Shown: positions 25,067 to 32,859, numbered from the stretch's first letter. The stretch is 35,668 nucleotides of DNA from Planctomycetaceae bacterium (GCA_947453375.1 CANGGT010000017.1:1-35668), one strand, 5' to 3'. Translations and numbers: made by a program. Notes: generated by a model not told the origin, from the letters alone.

Positions 25067-25548
25067 TCGCGGCATGGCAGGGAGACAGCGCCTTCCGCTC
25101 GCAGTTCAACGCCTTCCTGGCAGGCTCGCCGTACGCCGCGTTTCGGTGGGAGACGCCCGCGGTCACGGCCGACACGGTGACGCGACCGTTCGAGTTCGTG
25201 CTCCTCGACAGCCCGGGGCTGGGGCGTCGCCCTGACCCGGAGGTGTTTGCGGAGCACTTCGGTGTTGCGGAGGCCGGGGTTGCGGCGTTTCCAAATCTTG
25301 GCCGGGATGCGATTCTTGTCGTTCCGTGTCCGGTCGCTGACAGGGCTGCTTACGGCCACCTCGGGGCATTTGTGCGGCTGGCCCCTGAGGATCAGCGCGA
25401 CGCCCTGTGGCAGGCGGTCGGAGAGCAGATGACGCGGCGCGTCGGTACCGAGGCGGTCTGGCTGAACACGGCCGGTGCCGGGGTGCCGTGGCTCCACGTT
25501 CGGTTCGACAACCGGCCGAAGTACTACGAGTTTGCGGCGTATCGATAA
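24973..25548 (+). CDS. DUF6940 family protein
   Basis: A 191-residue soluble protein of the DUF6940 type. Recognisable stretches include TFAEVIAAWQGDSAFRSQFNAFL (about residues 28-50), FRWETPAVT, FEFVLLDSPGLGRRPDPE, AFPNLGRDAILVVPCP, APEDQRDALWQAVG, and the ending AVWLNTAGAGVPWLHVRFD then RPKYY. The family has no assigned activity; the conserved W-L-x-T-x-G-x-G-V-P-W-L-H motif near the end suggests a binding or active site. The start ATG at 24973 (MWSMQSEEL) follows GGAGAG and matches the usual N-terminus; the longer open frame is spurious. It converges on the HNH gene with a 78-base gap. It probably forms part of the accessory cassette region. Family assignment is from memory of the conserved pattern. 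Confidence 0.8.
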   Translation: MWSMQSEELAGARGMRGTVAVDSRPATFAEVIAAWQGDSAFRSQFNAFLAGSPYAAFRWETPAVTADTVTRPFEFVLLDSPGLGRRPDPEVFAEHFGVAEAGVAAFPNLGRDAILVVPCPVADRAAYGHLGAFVRLAPEDQRDALWQAVGEQMTRRVGTEAVWLNTAGAGVPWLHVRFDNRPKYYEFAAYR

Positions 25549-25569
25549 ACCGACGTCCGAGCGGTTGGT

Positions 25570-25606
25570 GAACAAGATCGCTGTGGTAGGTTCGCCGCTT
25601 TTGTTC
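25570..25606. repeat. Inverted repeat between convergent genes
   Basis: GAACAAGA (25570-25577) pairs with TTTTGTTC (25599-25606), one G-T pair included, around a 21-base loop. It sits between the ends of the DUF6940 and HNH genes, so it could be a bidirectional terminator, though there is no T-run. The GAACAA/TTGTTC ends also resemble the outer arms of a recombination site. This is not decided. Confidence 0.35.
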
Positions 25607-25626
25607 GGATCAAGGCAGTAAACGAA

Positions 25627-26988
25627 TCAGATGTTGTCGCTCTTGGCGAGGTTGCAGTTGCGGCACAGGAGTTGAACGTTGGTTTCGGAGTTCCCGCCGC
25701 CCTTGGCTACAGGAATGATGTGGTCGAACTCCAAGTAAGTGTCCGCGTTGCATTCGGCGCAGCGACCACCATATTTCTGCCACACACGTTGGCGGACGTC
25801 CCGCGTGATGCGGCGGCGGACTTCCTTGTCGTCGCTAGCGACGATCGTTTGGTTGGCACGGCGGATCGCAGTCTCCCAGATCGCGACTGCGCGTTCGCCC
25901 CCGTTTCCAAACTCATAGCTACCTGCCCCTTTGCCCCCGGAACGGATCTCAATGCGTGATCCGAATGGGTAGTGAGCAAGGATCCGGCGGTGATTGAGTT
26001 CCATGGAACGCCCTGGCGACTCAAAGATCGCCCGCGAATCCGTGACCACGAGATCTCCACTGGCTTTCTCCACTTTGGGGCCATTCGCGAGTTCGCGGAC
26101 ACGCTCGAATTCCACTCGCCCCGCCCAGTGCACGATCTCGCCTGCCCGAAGAGCCACACCGTTCGGTGACGCGATGCTCGGGAGCACGCCACGGGCGAGG
26201 TTCTGCATCTCTTTCACCTCGGCCACCTCACCCCGCACGTAATGAGCGAATCGGGGATCGTCGATCAGGTTGTCGAGGAGTGACGTGAGAACTTGCTCCT
26301 CCCGCTCAGTGATCTCGTCGTCACTGCGGGCATCCGCAAGAGTGTGTTCGACGAGCTTCTGCGCTGGAAGTCGGATCGCCTTGAGAGCCTGGTCTTTCGG
26401 GATACCGAGAAGTGACATCGTCTCCCGGAACTGTCGCCATTCCTCTCGCTGGAGCTGGCCGTCCGAAGCCATACCTGCAAACACGTTTCGCAGCAGATCG
26501 TCGCCCTCCTTAGCACAGAACGTCTGCATAAGCCCCTCGACGGTCCGATTACAGGCGGCCGCTACCTCTGCGAGCTGAGCCTTCTCCGTGTCATCTAGTT
26601 TTCCATCGGCGAATGCCTGTGCTAATCGCTTTCTGAATACATCGACCGCCGCTCGCTCGTTCAGTTCGGAGACCTTGGCGGAAGGGAGTCCTAGGTTGTT
26701 GGCCAGCCAAGCCAGCAGCTCCCGCTCTCGATCCGAGAGACGGGCATCCTGCCAACAGCGACAGAGATAATTGCGGTACAGCGTTTCGGCGACGAGTTCC
26801 CGATCTGTCGCAGATAATCGCCGGGCTTCCGCCGCCTTTGCGAAGTCGAAGGACTTTTTGAGTCGCGTCACCTCGGTCTCCATCCACGCGACGTGCGGTG
26901 CGAGCAGTTCATCGCTGGCCCGGTCCAAGTAGTCGTTGATGGCCGTTCCCAGCCAGCCGAGGACCCCGTTCTTCTTGTTGGTCGACAT
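25627..26988 (-). CDS. TerB-like / PH-like / HNH nuclease protein
   Basis: A 453-residue protein with three regions. Residues about 60-270 are helical with repeated acidic calcium-site-like turns (DARLSDRERELLAWL, DGKLDDTEKAQLAEV, DGQLQREEWRQF, SDDEITEREEQVLTSLL), as in TerB-type tellurite-resistance domains. Residues about 290-375 (RAGEIVHWAGRVEFERVR to SYEFGNGG) look like a PH-like beta domain. The C-terminus is an HNH endonuclease: Cys410-x2-Cys413, DHIIP (His423), Asn437, then Cys442-x2-Cys445-Asn. The N-terminal 30 residues resemble a membrane- or partner-binding helix. ATG 26988 has AGGAGC 8 bases upstream. Base composition is visibly lower in GC than the chromosome. TerB domains are known next to nucleases in phage-defence and stress loci, so a DNA-cutting, stress-responsive or defence role is inferred. 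No methylase or partner gene is next to it. Confidence 0.8.
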   Translation of the reverse strand: MSTNKKNGVLGWLGTAINDYLDRASDELLAPHVAWMETEVTRLKKSFDFAKAAEARRLSATDRELVAETLYRNYLCRCWQDARLSDRERELLAWLANNLGLPSAKVSELNERAAVDVFRKRLAQAFADGKLDDTEKAQLAEVAAACNRTVEGLMQTFCAKEGDDLLRNVFAGMASDGQLQREEWRQFRETMSLLGIPKDQALKAIRLPAQKLVEHTLADARSDDEITEREEQVLTSLLDNLIDDPRFAHYVRGEVAEVKEMQNLARGVLPSIASPNGVALRAGEIVHWAGRVEFERVRELANGPKVEKASGDLVVTDSRAIFESPGRSMELNHRRILAHYPFGSRIEIRSGGKGAGSYEFGNGGERAVAIWETAIRRANQTIVASDDKEVRRRITRDVRQRVWQKYGGRCAECNADTYLEFDHIIPVAKGGGNSETNVQLLCRNCNLAKSDNI

Positions 26989-27148
26989 GCTGTGCGCTCC
27001 TATTTAGGGGGGGCCGGAATGAAACTGGGACGTACACATCGGAGACTGCACATGTGTAGGCTCTGCCGTCTCCCCACCACCCTACGATGAAGATGGCCCC
27101 CGGAATAGGGGGTGGCAGCACTCAGGCCCCCGCAAGGAGGCAGCGTCG
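26989..27148. other. Upstream region of the HNH gene, no gene seen
   Basis: About 160 bases. It holds the ribosome site for the HNH gene (minus strand, 26997-27002), a GGGGGGG run near 27006, a TACGAT -10-like site at 27083-27088 on the plus strand, and a short hairpin CCCCC-GGAATA-GGGGG near 27098-27115. No other coding sequence is evident. Confidence 0.3.
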
Positions 27149-27313
27149 ATGGCGGTAGACGTTGGTCCGACATCGATCGGCCCGGCGAGTCACGTTCATC
27201 GTGAGGACGCGCCAGCCCTTGCCAGGGTCGATTGGTGTTCGGCTTCCCACGGCCAAGACAACCCTCCGCCAGCGATCCGTGGCCAGGCTATTGCCCGGCG
27301 ACGAGTACCGTGA
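27149..27313 (+). CDS. Possible 54-residue small protein
   Basis: An open frame below the usual length cut-off, with a very good ribosome site AAGGAGG (27134-27140) 8 bases before the ATG. It reads MAVDVGPTSIGPASHVH and continues with Ala/Arg-rich sequence to TGA at 27311. The first 16 residues contain GPTSIGPAS, faintly like the Gly-Pro start of planctomycete FlgM proteins, but the rest does not support this. Its 3' end overlaps the end of the cdsA-like gene on the opposite strand by 26 bases. It may be a decayed gene start; the function is unknown. Confidence 0.25.
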   Translation: MAVDVGPTSIGPASHVHREDAPALARVDWCSASHGQDNPPPAIRGQAIARRRVP

Positions 27314-28241
27314 GGTGGTAGAAGACCGGTGCGGCGAAGCACATCGAGTCGACGCGGTCGAGGACGCCGCCGTGGCCGACCACGAGGGTGCCGTAGTCCT
27401 TCACGCCACGGTCGCGCTTGATCGCCGACATCGTCATTCCGCCGGCGAAGCCCATCACGGCCACGACGAAGCCGACGAGCGCCGCCTGCCAGGGCTCGAA
27501 CGGAGGAGCCGCCCACCAGAGGACGGCGGCGAGCAGGGCCGTGCTCGTGGCGCTGCCGAGGAGCCCCTCCCACGTGCGCGTCGAGCTCACCTCGGGGGCC
27601 ACGGGCCGCCGACCGGCCATCCGGCTCCAGACATATTGCATGCAGTCGGCGAACTGCACGAGGAGGATGAGGAAGAAGAGGAGGCGGAAGTTGGCGCCGC
27701 TGCCAGGCTCCTGGCCGCGGATCGGCACGTGGAGGAGCGCCGCGGCGAAGGAGAGGCAGTAGACGCAGACGACGAGGCCGGCCTGGATCTTCGCCGTCCG
27801 TTCGAGGAATCGCTTGTAGTCGCCCGCCATCGCCACCCGGGCGAGCACGAAGAGCGTGCCGTAGAGGGGGAGGAAGACGCTGAACAGGTCGTAGCGGTCG
27901 TAGGCGACGAGGACGTAGTGGAGCGGCGTAAACAGGAAGAACACCCAGAACAGCGCGCGGTGGTCTCCCTTGCGCGTGGGCGTGAGCGTGATGAACTCGC
28001 GCAGGGCCCAGAAGGACACCAGCCCACAGAGGACCACCGTCGTCGTCGTGCCGAGCCAGAAGGCGGCGGCGAGAACGGTGCAGATGATCCACCAGCCGCG
28101 GAGGCGGAGATTGAAGGCGTTCACGGCGGCGGGGTCGAGGCCGCGGTCGGGGTGGCGGGCGAGGAATTGCCCGACGGCGGTGGCCACCGTGAGGAGGAGG
28201 AGCACCCCGGCGATGAGGGCGATCGTGCGGATGTCGTTCAT
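27288..28241 (-). CDS. cdsA: Phosphatidate cytidylyltransferase (CdsA family)
   Basis: A 317-residue membrane enzyme that makes CDP-diacylglycerol from phosphatidic acid and CTP. Eight or so hydrophobic helices span the protein, and near the C-terminus the CDP-DAG synthase signature appears as SAIKRDRGVKDYG, then GHGGVLDRVDS, with the Asp-x-x-Asp-type metal-binding residues. ATG 28241 was chosen over the upstream part of the frame, which overlaps the plsC end; it follows that gene's stop after 10 bases. Two members of one lipid pathway are thus adjacent: PlsC would supply phosphatidic acid and CdsA would consume it. Loops carry an unusual run of Arg/Pro residues (RMAGRRPVAPEVSSTRTWEG), where CdsA proteins usually show a Lys/Ser/Pro-rich stretch before the substrate-binding helix. 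The family call is firm. Confidence 0.9.
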   Translation of the reverse strand: MNDIRTIALIAGVLLLLTVATAVGQFLARHPDRGLDPAAVNAFNLRLRGWWIICTVLAAAFWLGTTTTVVLCGLVSFWALREFITLTPTRKGDHRALFWVFFLFTPLHYVLVAYDRYDLFSVFLPLYGTLFVLARVAMAGDYKRFLERTAKIQAGLVVCVYCLSFAAALLHVPIRGQEPGSGANFRLLFFLILLVQFADCMQYVWSRMAGRRPVAPEVSSTRTWEGLLGSATSTALLAAVLWWAAPPFEPWQAALVGFVVAVMGFAGGMTMSAIKRDRGVKDYGTLVVGHGGVLDRVDSMCFAAPVFYHLTVLVAGQ

Positions 28242-28251
28242 GGCCGGGCGT

Positions 28252-28932
28252 TCATTCCTTGAGCGCCTGCACGGCCTTCCGCGCACGGGCGAGGAAGTCG
28301 ACCTTCGCCTCGCCATGCTCCAGCCACATCGGGGGCCCGAAGCTGATGCAGGAGAGGAGGGGCACGGGGAGAAACTCGCCGCGGGGAAGGATCCGGTTGA
28401 GGTTGTCGATGTGGACCGGCACGAGCTCGATGTCGGGTCGCTTCTTGGCGAGGTAGTAGAGGCCGCTCTTGAACTCCCCCAGATCGCCCGTGACGCTCCG
28501 GCTCCCCTCGGGGAAGACGATCAGCGAACGCGTGCTGCCGATCTCGCGGAGCATGAGGTCGACCGGGCTCTGGTGGACCTTGATGTCGGTGCGGTCGATG
28601 AGGAGCGCGTCGAACACTTCTTCGGCGAGCCAGCGCCGCAGCACTCCGCGCGACCAGTAATCCTTGGCGGCGACCGGCCGCGTCAATTCGCGCACCGGCT
28701 GGGGGAGCGACGACCAGATGAGGAGGGCGTCGAGGTGGCTGGTGTGATTGGCGAAGTAGACCCGCTGGCAGGTGTCGGGCTGGCTGGCGATCCACCGCAC
28801 GCTCGCTCCCGACAGCAGCCGCGCCAGGGCGGCGAGCGTCAGCCCGGCGGCGCGGCAAACGGCGCTGCGGCCGGTGGCGGCACGGCGGGGGGGGGCGACG
28901 TCGACGGGCATCGGTTCGGCGGGATAGAGCAT
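28252..28932 (-). CDS. plsC: 1-acyl-glycerol-3-phosphate acyltransferase (PlsC-like)
   Basis: A 226-residue acyltransferase that would add the second acyl chain to lysophosphatidic acid at the membrane. The family motifs are present in order: block I NHTSHLD (HX4D, catalytic His and Asp, about residue 62), block II-like VAAKDYWSRG, block III FPEGSRS (about 140) and block IV VPVHIDN. A hydrophobic helix (about 20-40) could anchor it. The start is uncertain: TTG 28941, ATG 28932 and ATG 28911 are all possible, and none has a strong ribosome site. It is followed after 10 bases by the cdsA-like gene and preceded after 53 bases by the MBL-fold gene, all leftward, so a common operon is likely. Length fits the family. 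The function as a phospholipid acyltransferase is inferred from motifs and the CdsA neighbour. Confidence 0.88.
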   Translation of the reverse strand: MLYPAEPMPVDVAPPRRAATGRSAVCRAAGLTLAALARLLSGASVRWIASQPDTCQRVYFANHTSHLDALLIWSSLPQPVRELTRPVAAKDYWSRGVLRRWLAEEVFDALLIDRTDIKVHQSPVDLMLREIGSTRSLIVFPEGSRSVTGDLGEFKSGLYYLAKKRPDIELVPVHIDNLNRILPRGEFLPVPLLSCISFGPPMWLEHGEAKVDFLARARKAVQALKE

Positions 28933-28985
28933 CGGAATCAATTGTCGATCGACGGGGCGGTGGGGGTCAATCGGCCCGGGGTGAT

Positions 28986-29675
28986 CTATCGTGCGGCGGG
29001 CCCGGCGGGCACGAACGGATTATGACGGCGCTCGTGGCCGACGGTCGTCTCGGGACCGTGGCCGGGGAAGACGATTGTCCCGTCCGGCAGCGGGTAGAGC
29101 TTTCCCCGGATCCCGGCGGCCAGGGCGGCGAAGTCGCCGTCGGGGAAGTCGGTCCGGCCGATCCCTTCTCGGAACAGCACATCCCCCCCGAACACGACCG
29201 GCGGAGTGCAGTCCTCCGTCAGGAACACGACATGCCCGGAGGAGTGGCCGGGGATCTCCGAGACGGTGAAGGAGAGCCCGGCGACGGAAAACGACTCGCC
29301 GTCATCGAGGAGACGGTCGGCGGGGGGGCTGGTGATCGGCAGGCCGAACAGCCCGGAGAGGTTGCCCATCGGATCGAGGAGCTTCCAGGCGTCGCCGCGG
29401 CCGATGACGATCGGCAGTCCGGGGAAGGCCTCCCGCAACGTCCCGTTCCCGGCGATGTGGTCGGAGTGGCCGTGCGTGAGGAGGATCGACCGGGGAACGA
29501 GTTTCTGCCGCTCGATCTCCTCGAGGATCGCATCGGGCTCGAAGCCCGGGTCGATGACGACGCAGTCGCGGCTCCCGGAACGCGACACCAGATAGCTGTG
29601 CTCCGCGAAGGGCTCCGATTCGATCCGAGTGACGGCGATCTGCGGGGCCGGGGTGGGCGTGTCGACGGTTGCCAT
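28986..29675 (-). CDS. MBL-fold hydrolase, glyoxalase II-like
   Basis: A 229-residue metallo-beta-lactamase fold protein (counted from ATG 29675). The zinc-site motif is THGHSDHIAG (HxHxDH), followed by PGHSSGHVVF, the bridging Asp in FGGDVLFREGIGRTDF, and the final His in FPGHGPETTVGHE. This set matches glyoxalase II-type thioester hydrolases and related persulfide dioxygenases, so hydrolysis of a thioester such as S-lactoylglutathione is one possibility. The precise substrate is not evident. The open frame also extends to ATG 29726 and 29750, but those extra residues are Pro/Ala-rich and low in content; the start here fits the family length. It heads the leftward lipid-gene group, which may be coincidental. 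Confidence 0.88.
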   Translation of the reverse strand: MATVDTPTPAPQIAVTRIESEPFAEHSYLVSRSGSRDCVVIDPGFEPDAILEEIERQKLVPRSILLTHGHSDHIAGNGTLREAFPGLPIVIGRGDAWKLLDPMGNLSGLFGLPITSPPADRLLDDGESFSVAGLSFTVSEIPGHSSGHVVFLTEDCTPPVVFGGDVLFREGIGRTDFPDGDFAALAAGIRGKLYPLPDGTIVFPGHGPETTVGHERRHNPFVPAGPAAR

Positions 29676-29758
29676 GGGAGGGGAGCTGGGGCGGTGGGCG
29701 ATGACGGGCGGAGAATCTGCGAGCATGGTTGCCGGAGCGGGGAGGGGCAAGGAGCGAC

Positions 29759-29812
29759 GGTTTCGCCGCGGAAACCCCGGTGGATCGGACGGCTTCCGTG
29801 GAAAACCACCGG
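29759..29812. other. Two palindromes in the 366-base gap before the DUF1571 gene
   Basis: GGTTTC-N6-GAAACC (29759-29776) and CCGTGG-A4-CCAC, with a one-base bulge, then GG (29796-29812). They lie between the divergent MBL and DUF1571 genes, upstream of the proposed promoter at 29825. The whole gap 29676-30041 holds no gene that I can see; only these palindromes, the promoter-like site and the leader structure stand out. Confidence 0.35.
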
Positions 29813-29824
29813 TAAAGATGGGAT

Positions 29825-29852
29825 GGTTCCGCCCCGAAGCTGCCGCTAAACT
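29825..29852 (+). promoter_or_regulatory. Candidate promoter GGTTCC-N16-TAAACT
   Basis: GGTTCC (29825-29830) and TAAACT (29847-29852) with a 16-base spacer. The -35-like word and the CGCTA context match the site at 20336-20364. Transcription would leave an untranslated leader of about 185 bases before 30042. Confidence 0.4.
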
Positions 29853-29950
29853 CCCCGCCCCGGTGGCCTCCCGGACCGCCGAACAGGGCGGGAGCGGCCG
29901 GCAGAGAGTCGGATTCTGACGGCGGTTCCTGCGGCGATCGATCCGTTCAT

Positions 29951-30021
29951 GCGGGGGTCGGCCGGGGGCGATGAATGTTCTACGCGGAGTCGAGCCCGAG
30001 CGGGCTCATTCCTGACCCCGC
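29951..30021 (+). other. Possible structured leader of the DUF1571 gene
   Basis: An inner perfect hairpin GAGCCC-GAGC-GGGCTC (29992-30007) is enclosed by GCGGGGGTC (29951-29959) and GACCCCGC (30014-30021), which pair with one bulged G. The structure ends about 9 bases before the GGAGGG ribosome site (30030-30035). It could affect translation, but no known riboswitch class is recognised. Confidence 0.3.
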
Positions 30022-30041
30022 TTATCCATGGAGGGTTCGCG

Positions 30042-30932
30042 ATGGCCTGGGTGCGACGGGACGGAACGTTTTCTGCGGTGGCCTCGAGCGTGATCCTCGC
30101 CGTCGCCCTCGTGGCCCCCACGGCTTTCGGCCAGACGGCCGCCGATCTCGGGCCGGGCCTCCTCCCCAACGGTGGGCTCCCCCGCGGGAACGTCGGCTCC
30201 CCGGCGGCGGTCCCGTTCACCGAGGCCGAGCATCCGCTCAAGCCGGCTCTCGAGCTGGCTGAGAAGGGGCTCCGCGGCATCCAGGAACATATCGAGGACT
30301 ACTCGGCGACCGTCGTCAAACGGGAGCGGATCGACGGCAAGCTCGGCGAGCATGAGTACATGTTCGCGAAGATCCGCCAGAAGCCGTTCAGCGTCTACCT
30401 CTCGTTCCTCGGCCCCGACAGCGTCAAGGGGCAGGAAGTGATCTATGTCGACGGCAACAACGACGGCAACATGCTCGCCCACGCCGGCAGTGGTGTGCGA
30501 GCCCTCGTCGGCACCGTATCGCTCAAACCCCAGAGCATGCTGGCGATGGCGGGCCAGCGTTACCCGATCACCGAACTGGGCGTGGAGAACCTCACCAAGC
30601 GGCTCGTCGAGGTTGCCCGGCACGATTCGCAGTTCGGCGAGTGCGAGGTCAACTTCTACCCCAATGCGAAGGTCAACGGCCGCGTTTGCACCTGCATCCA
30701 GGTGACCCACCCGACGCCGCGGAAGAACTTCCGCTTCCACCTCGCCCGCGTGTTCATCGACGACGAGCTGACGATCCCGATCCGCTATGAGTCGTACGAC
30801 TGGCCGCTCGAGGCCGGTGGTCAGCCGCTCCTCATGGAGGAGTACACGTACATGAACGTGAAGGTGAACAACGGCTTCACCGACGCCGACTTCGATCCGA
30901 AGAACACCGCCTACAAGTTCGGCGGGAAGTGA
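30042..30932 (+). CDS. Exported DUF1571 protein
   Basis: A 296-residue protein with a signal peptide (residues 1-30, ending APTAFG before QTAADL). After a short linker comes a DUF1571 domain: LRGIQEHIEDYSATVVKRERIDGKLGEHEYM, IRQKPFSVYLSFLGPD, GQEVIYVDGNNDGNMLAHAG, TRCIQVTHP-like CTCIQVTHPTPRKNFRFHLARVFIDDE, and YEWPLEAG-like YDWPLEAGGQPLLMEEYTYMNVKVN. This family is very common in planctomycetes. Its fold resembles LolA/LolB-type lipoprotein carriers (a twisted beta barrel), but its function is unassigned. The ATG at 30042 has GGAGGG 6 bases upstream; the upstream open frame is shadow. A promoter-like site, palindromes and a structured leader lie upstream. Location is periplasm or outer face. 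Confidence 0.9.
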   Translation: MAWVRRDGTFSAVASSVILAVALVAPTAFGQTAADLGPGLLPNGGLPRGNVGSPAAVPFTEAEHPLKPALELAEKGLRGIQEHIEDYSATVVKRERIDGKLGEHEYMFAKIRQKPFSVYLSFLGPDSVKGQEVIYVDGNNDGNMLAHAGSGVRALVGTVSLKPQSMLAMAGQRYPITELGVENLTKRLVEVARHDSQFGECEVNFYPNAKVNGRVCTCIQVTHPTPRKNFRFHLARVFIDDELTIPIRYESYDWPLEAGGQPLLMEEYTYMNVKVNNGFTDADFDPKNTAYKFGGK

Positions 30933-30969
30933 CAAGGGGGCGGAGAGCCTTCAGCCCGGGACCACGATC

Positions 30970-31866
30970 TTGGCGGCGTTGGCACGTTTTCTCCGCACCC
31001 TCGGACACCGCGTTCACGAGCGCCCCGACATCGACTGGGTCGAGGTCGGGGCGCTGTCGTTGTCGGCCGTGCCCTCCACGTCCGTGATCGATCCCCACGA
31101 TGCCGAGATCGATCGCTTGCTCCGCGGATCGGGGCGGATCGCGGCCACGTTCGTCACCGCCGATCGGGGCGTGCCGGCGACGGCCTGGTGGGTCCGCGAC
31201 CCCGGCTACGGCCCGGAATCGACCCAGCGGCAGTTCCGTCAGAATCTCCGTCGCGCGGAGGGACGCGTGGGCGTCCGGCCGCTGTCGTGGGACGAGTTCC
31301 GCACGCTCGGTCTGTCAGTGCACCGCGACGCCCTCGGAGGCCGGGGCGACCGGGGGGTGCCGACGCTCACGACGGCGGGATGGGGAAGCCTCTGTGAGGC
31401 GGCCGAGGCCACCGCGGGGATGGAAGCCACCGGCTGCTTCGTCGATGCGACGTTGGCTGGCTACATCGTGTCATGGACGTCCGCAGGGGCGTGCGAGGGA
31501 ATGCTGGCGGACATCGCTCCCCGCTTTGCCGACTTCCGGCCGGCCCATCATCTCTACCACGGCTTCGCGGCCGGAATGATCCGTCGGCCGGGTGTCCGCG
31601 GAGTGACCGTCGGAAGAACGTCGATCCCCGCGCGGTCGTCGCTCGATGCCTTCAAGCGTCACGCCGGCTTCCGGCCGGAGCCGATCCGCTTGGCGGCGGT
31701 CCTCCATCCCCGCTTCCGCTGGTGGCTTTCCTCGGCGCTCGTCCGAGGGGCGCTGCGCACCGCCGATCGGCTCGTCGGCAGCCGACTACCGGCGCTCGGT
31801 AACGTGGCCGTCCTCGATGCCGCGGCGGCCACGCGCGCGGACCGGGCGACGACCGCCAATCCGTGA
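30970..31866 (+). CDS. BioF2/FemAB-like GNAT-fold protein
   Basis: A 298-residue protein that resembles the GNAT-fold proteins (FemAB or BioF2-like) found near exopolysaccharide and lipid-sugar genes. Visible features are FRQNLRRAEGRVGVRPLSWDEF (about residues 87-108), a central strand-helix GCFVDATLAGYIVSWTSAGACEGM, and the closing SLDAFKRHAGFRPEPIRLAAVLHP, which matches the L-x-x-F-K-x-x-x-G-F end of this family. Such proteins transfer amino acids or acyl groups. The start is uncertain: TTG at 30970 is the earliest usable codon and has only a distant CGGAGAG. It converges with the glycosyltransferase gene with 8 bases between stops. The neighbourhood (glycosyltransferase, P450) is consistent with modification of a surface or secondary molecule. 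The substrate is unknown. Confidence 0.65.
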   Translation: MAALARFLRTLGHRVHERPDIDWVEVGALSLSAVPSTSVIDPHDAEIDRLLRGSGRIAATFVTADRGVPATAWWVRDPGYGPESTQRQFRQNLRRAEGRVGVRPLSWDEFRTLGLSVHRDALGGRGDRGVPTLTTAGWGSLCEAAEATAGMEATGCFVDATLAGYIVSWTSAGACEGMLADIAPRFADFRPAHHLYHGFAAGMIRRPGVRGVTVGRTSIPARSSLDAFKRHAGFRPEPIRLAAVLHPRFRWWLSSALVRGALRTADRLVGSRLPALGNVAVLDAAAATRADRATTANP

Positions 31867-31874
31867 CGGAGCCC

Positions 31875-32816
31875 TCACCGCAGATCAAGGGGGCGGAACA
31901 ACCCGGTCGCCCGATCGATGCCGAGGTTGCAGCCCATCGCGAATCCCCGGGTGAATGCCGCGAGTCGCTGCCAGCGCCGCGCGCCCCCCAGGGAATTCGA
32001 CACACCGACCGCCGGCGACACCCACCTCCGCGCCAGTCTGCCCAGCATCGCCGGCGCCGCACCCGGATGGCAGCGGACAAACTTCGCGATCACCGCCCCG
32101 GTGCCCTGCCAGTTGCGTTCGACGACCATCGGGAGTTTTTCGATCGGCAAGGCGTCGAGGTGCGTGACGTGGATCGCCGGATCTTCCCGGACGGCCCATC
32201 CCCTGGCCAGGGCCCGGAGGACGAAATCGACATCCTCGCCGCCTCCCAAGGGCGTTCCCACCCCGAGTTGAGCGTCGAAGCCCCCCAACTCCATGGCCGT
32301 GGCGCGGCGGAAAGACATGTTTGCCGAGGTGCCCACCAGCCTGGCGAATCCCGAGGGAGCGGTCTCGGTGATCGCCGTGGGACGGGTCGAAGCCTGGACA
32401 AACTCCTTGGTGGGATCGTGGGGAGCCGGCCGCACGTCCCCGTGGACGATCCCCACCGACGGGTGCGTCGCGAAGCTGCGCACGATCAGCTCGAGCCAGT
32501 CAGGGGCCGGGAGGCAGTCGTCCCCCGTCACTGCGATCAGGTCCGCAGTGCTGCTCGCCACCCCCATGTTGAGCGCACGGGCGAGTCCCATCTCTGTGGA
32601 CGCGTGATAATGAACCACTGAATCCGTTGGGAGCCCACGCACGGCCGTCGCGGTTGCCGCCTCGGTACTTTGGTCGACGACGCGGATCTCGAAGTGACGG
32701 TAGCTGCCACGGGCGAGCGCTTCGATGACCGATACCACACGGTCGCCACGGTTGCGTGTCGGGAGGACGACGCAGATCGTCTGGGGTGGATCCAGGGTGA
32801 TAGGATGGGGAGACAT
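31875..32816 (-). CDS. Family 2 glycosyltransferase
   Basis: A 313-residue GT-A fold enzyme that transfers a sugar from a nucleotide sugar. Sequence signs: ICVVLPTRNRGD (residues about 13-24, nucleotide-binding strand), IRVVDQST, MGLARALNMGVASSTADLIAVTGDDCLP (about 75-103), where the second Asp of the usual DxD stays but the third position is Cys, SANMSFRRATAMELGGFDAQLG, and GGEDVDFVLRALARGW, the ED motif of the acceptor side. The rest is helical with no membrane span. The ATG at 32816 opens MSPHPITLDPP; a longer form from ATG 32861 is possible. Its start region overlaps or nearly overlaps that of the divergent cytochrome P450, both with CATG palindromes. It converges on the GNAT-like gene. 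The sugar and acceptor are unknown; a capsule, glycolipid or glycosylated metabolite is possible. Confidence 0.88.
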   Translation of the reverse strand: MSPHPITLDPPQTICVVLPTRNRGDRVVSVIEALARGSYRHFEIRVVDQSTEAATATAVRGLPTDSVVHYHASTEMGLARALNMGVASSTADLIAVTGDDCLPAPDWLELIVRSFATHPSVGIVHGDVRPAPHDPTKEFVQASTRPTAITETAPSGFARLVGTSANMSFRRATAMELGGFDAQLGVGTPLGGGEDVDFVLRALARGWAVREDPAIHVTHLDALPIEKLPMVVERNWQGTGAVIAKFVRCHPGAAPAMLGRLARRWVSPAVGVSNSLGGARRWQRLAAFTRGFAMGCNLGIDRATGLFRPLDLR

Positions 32817-32859
32817 GCGGGCCCGGGGATCGAGGAGCAAGCCAGGAAAATCGATTTTC

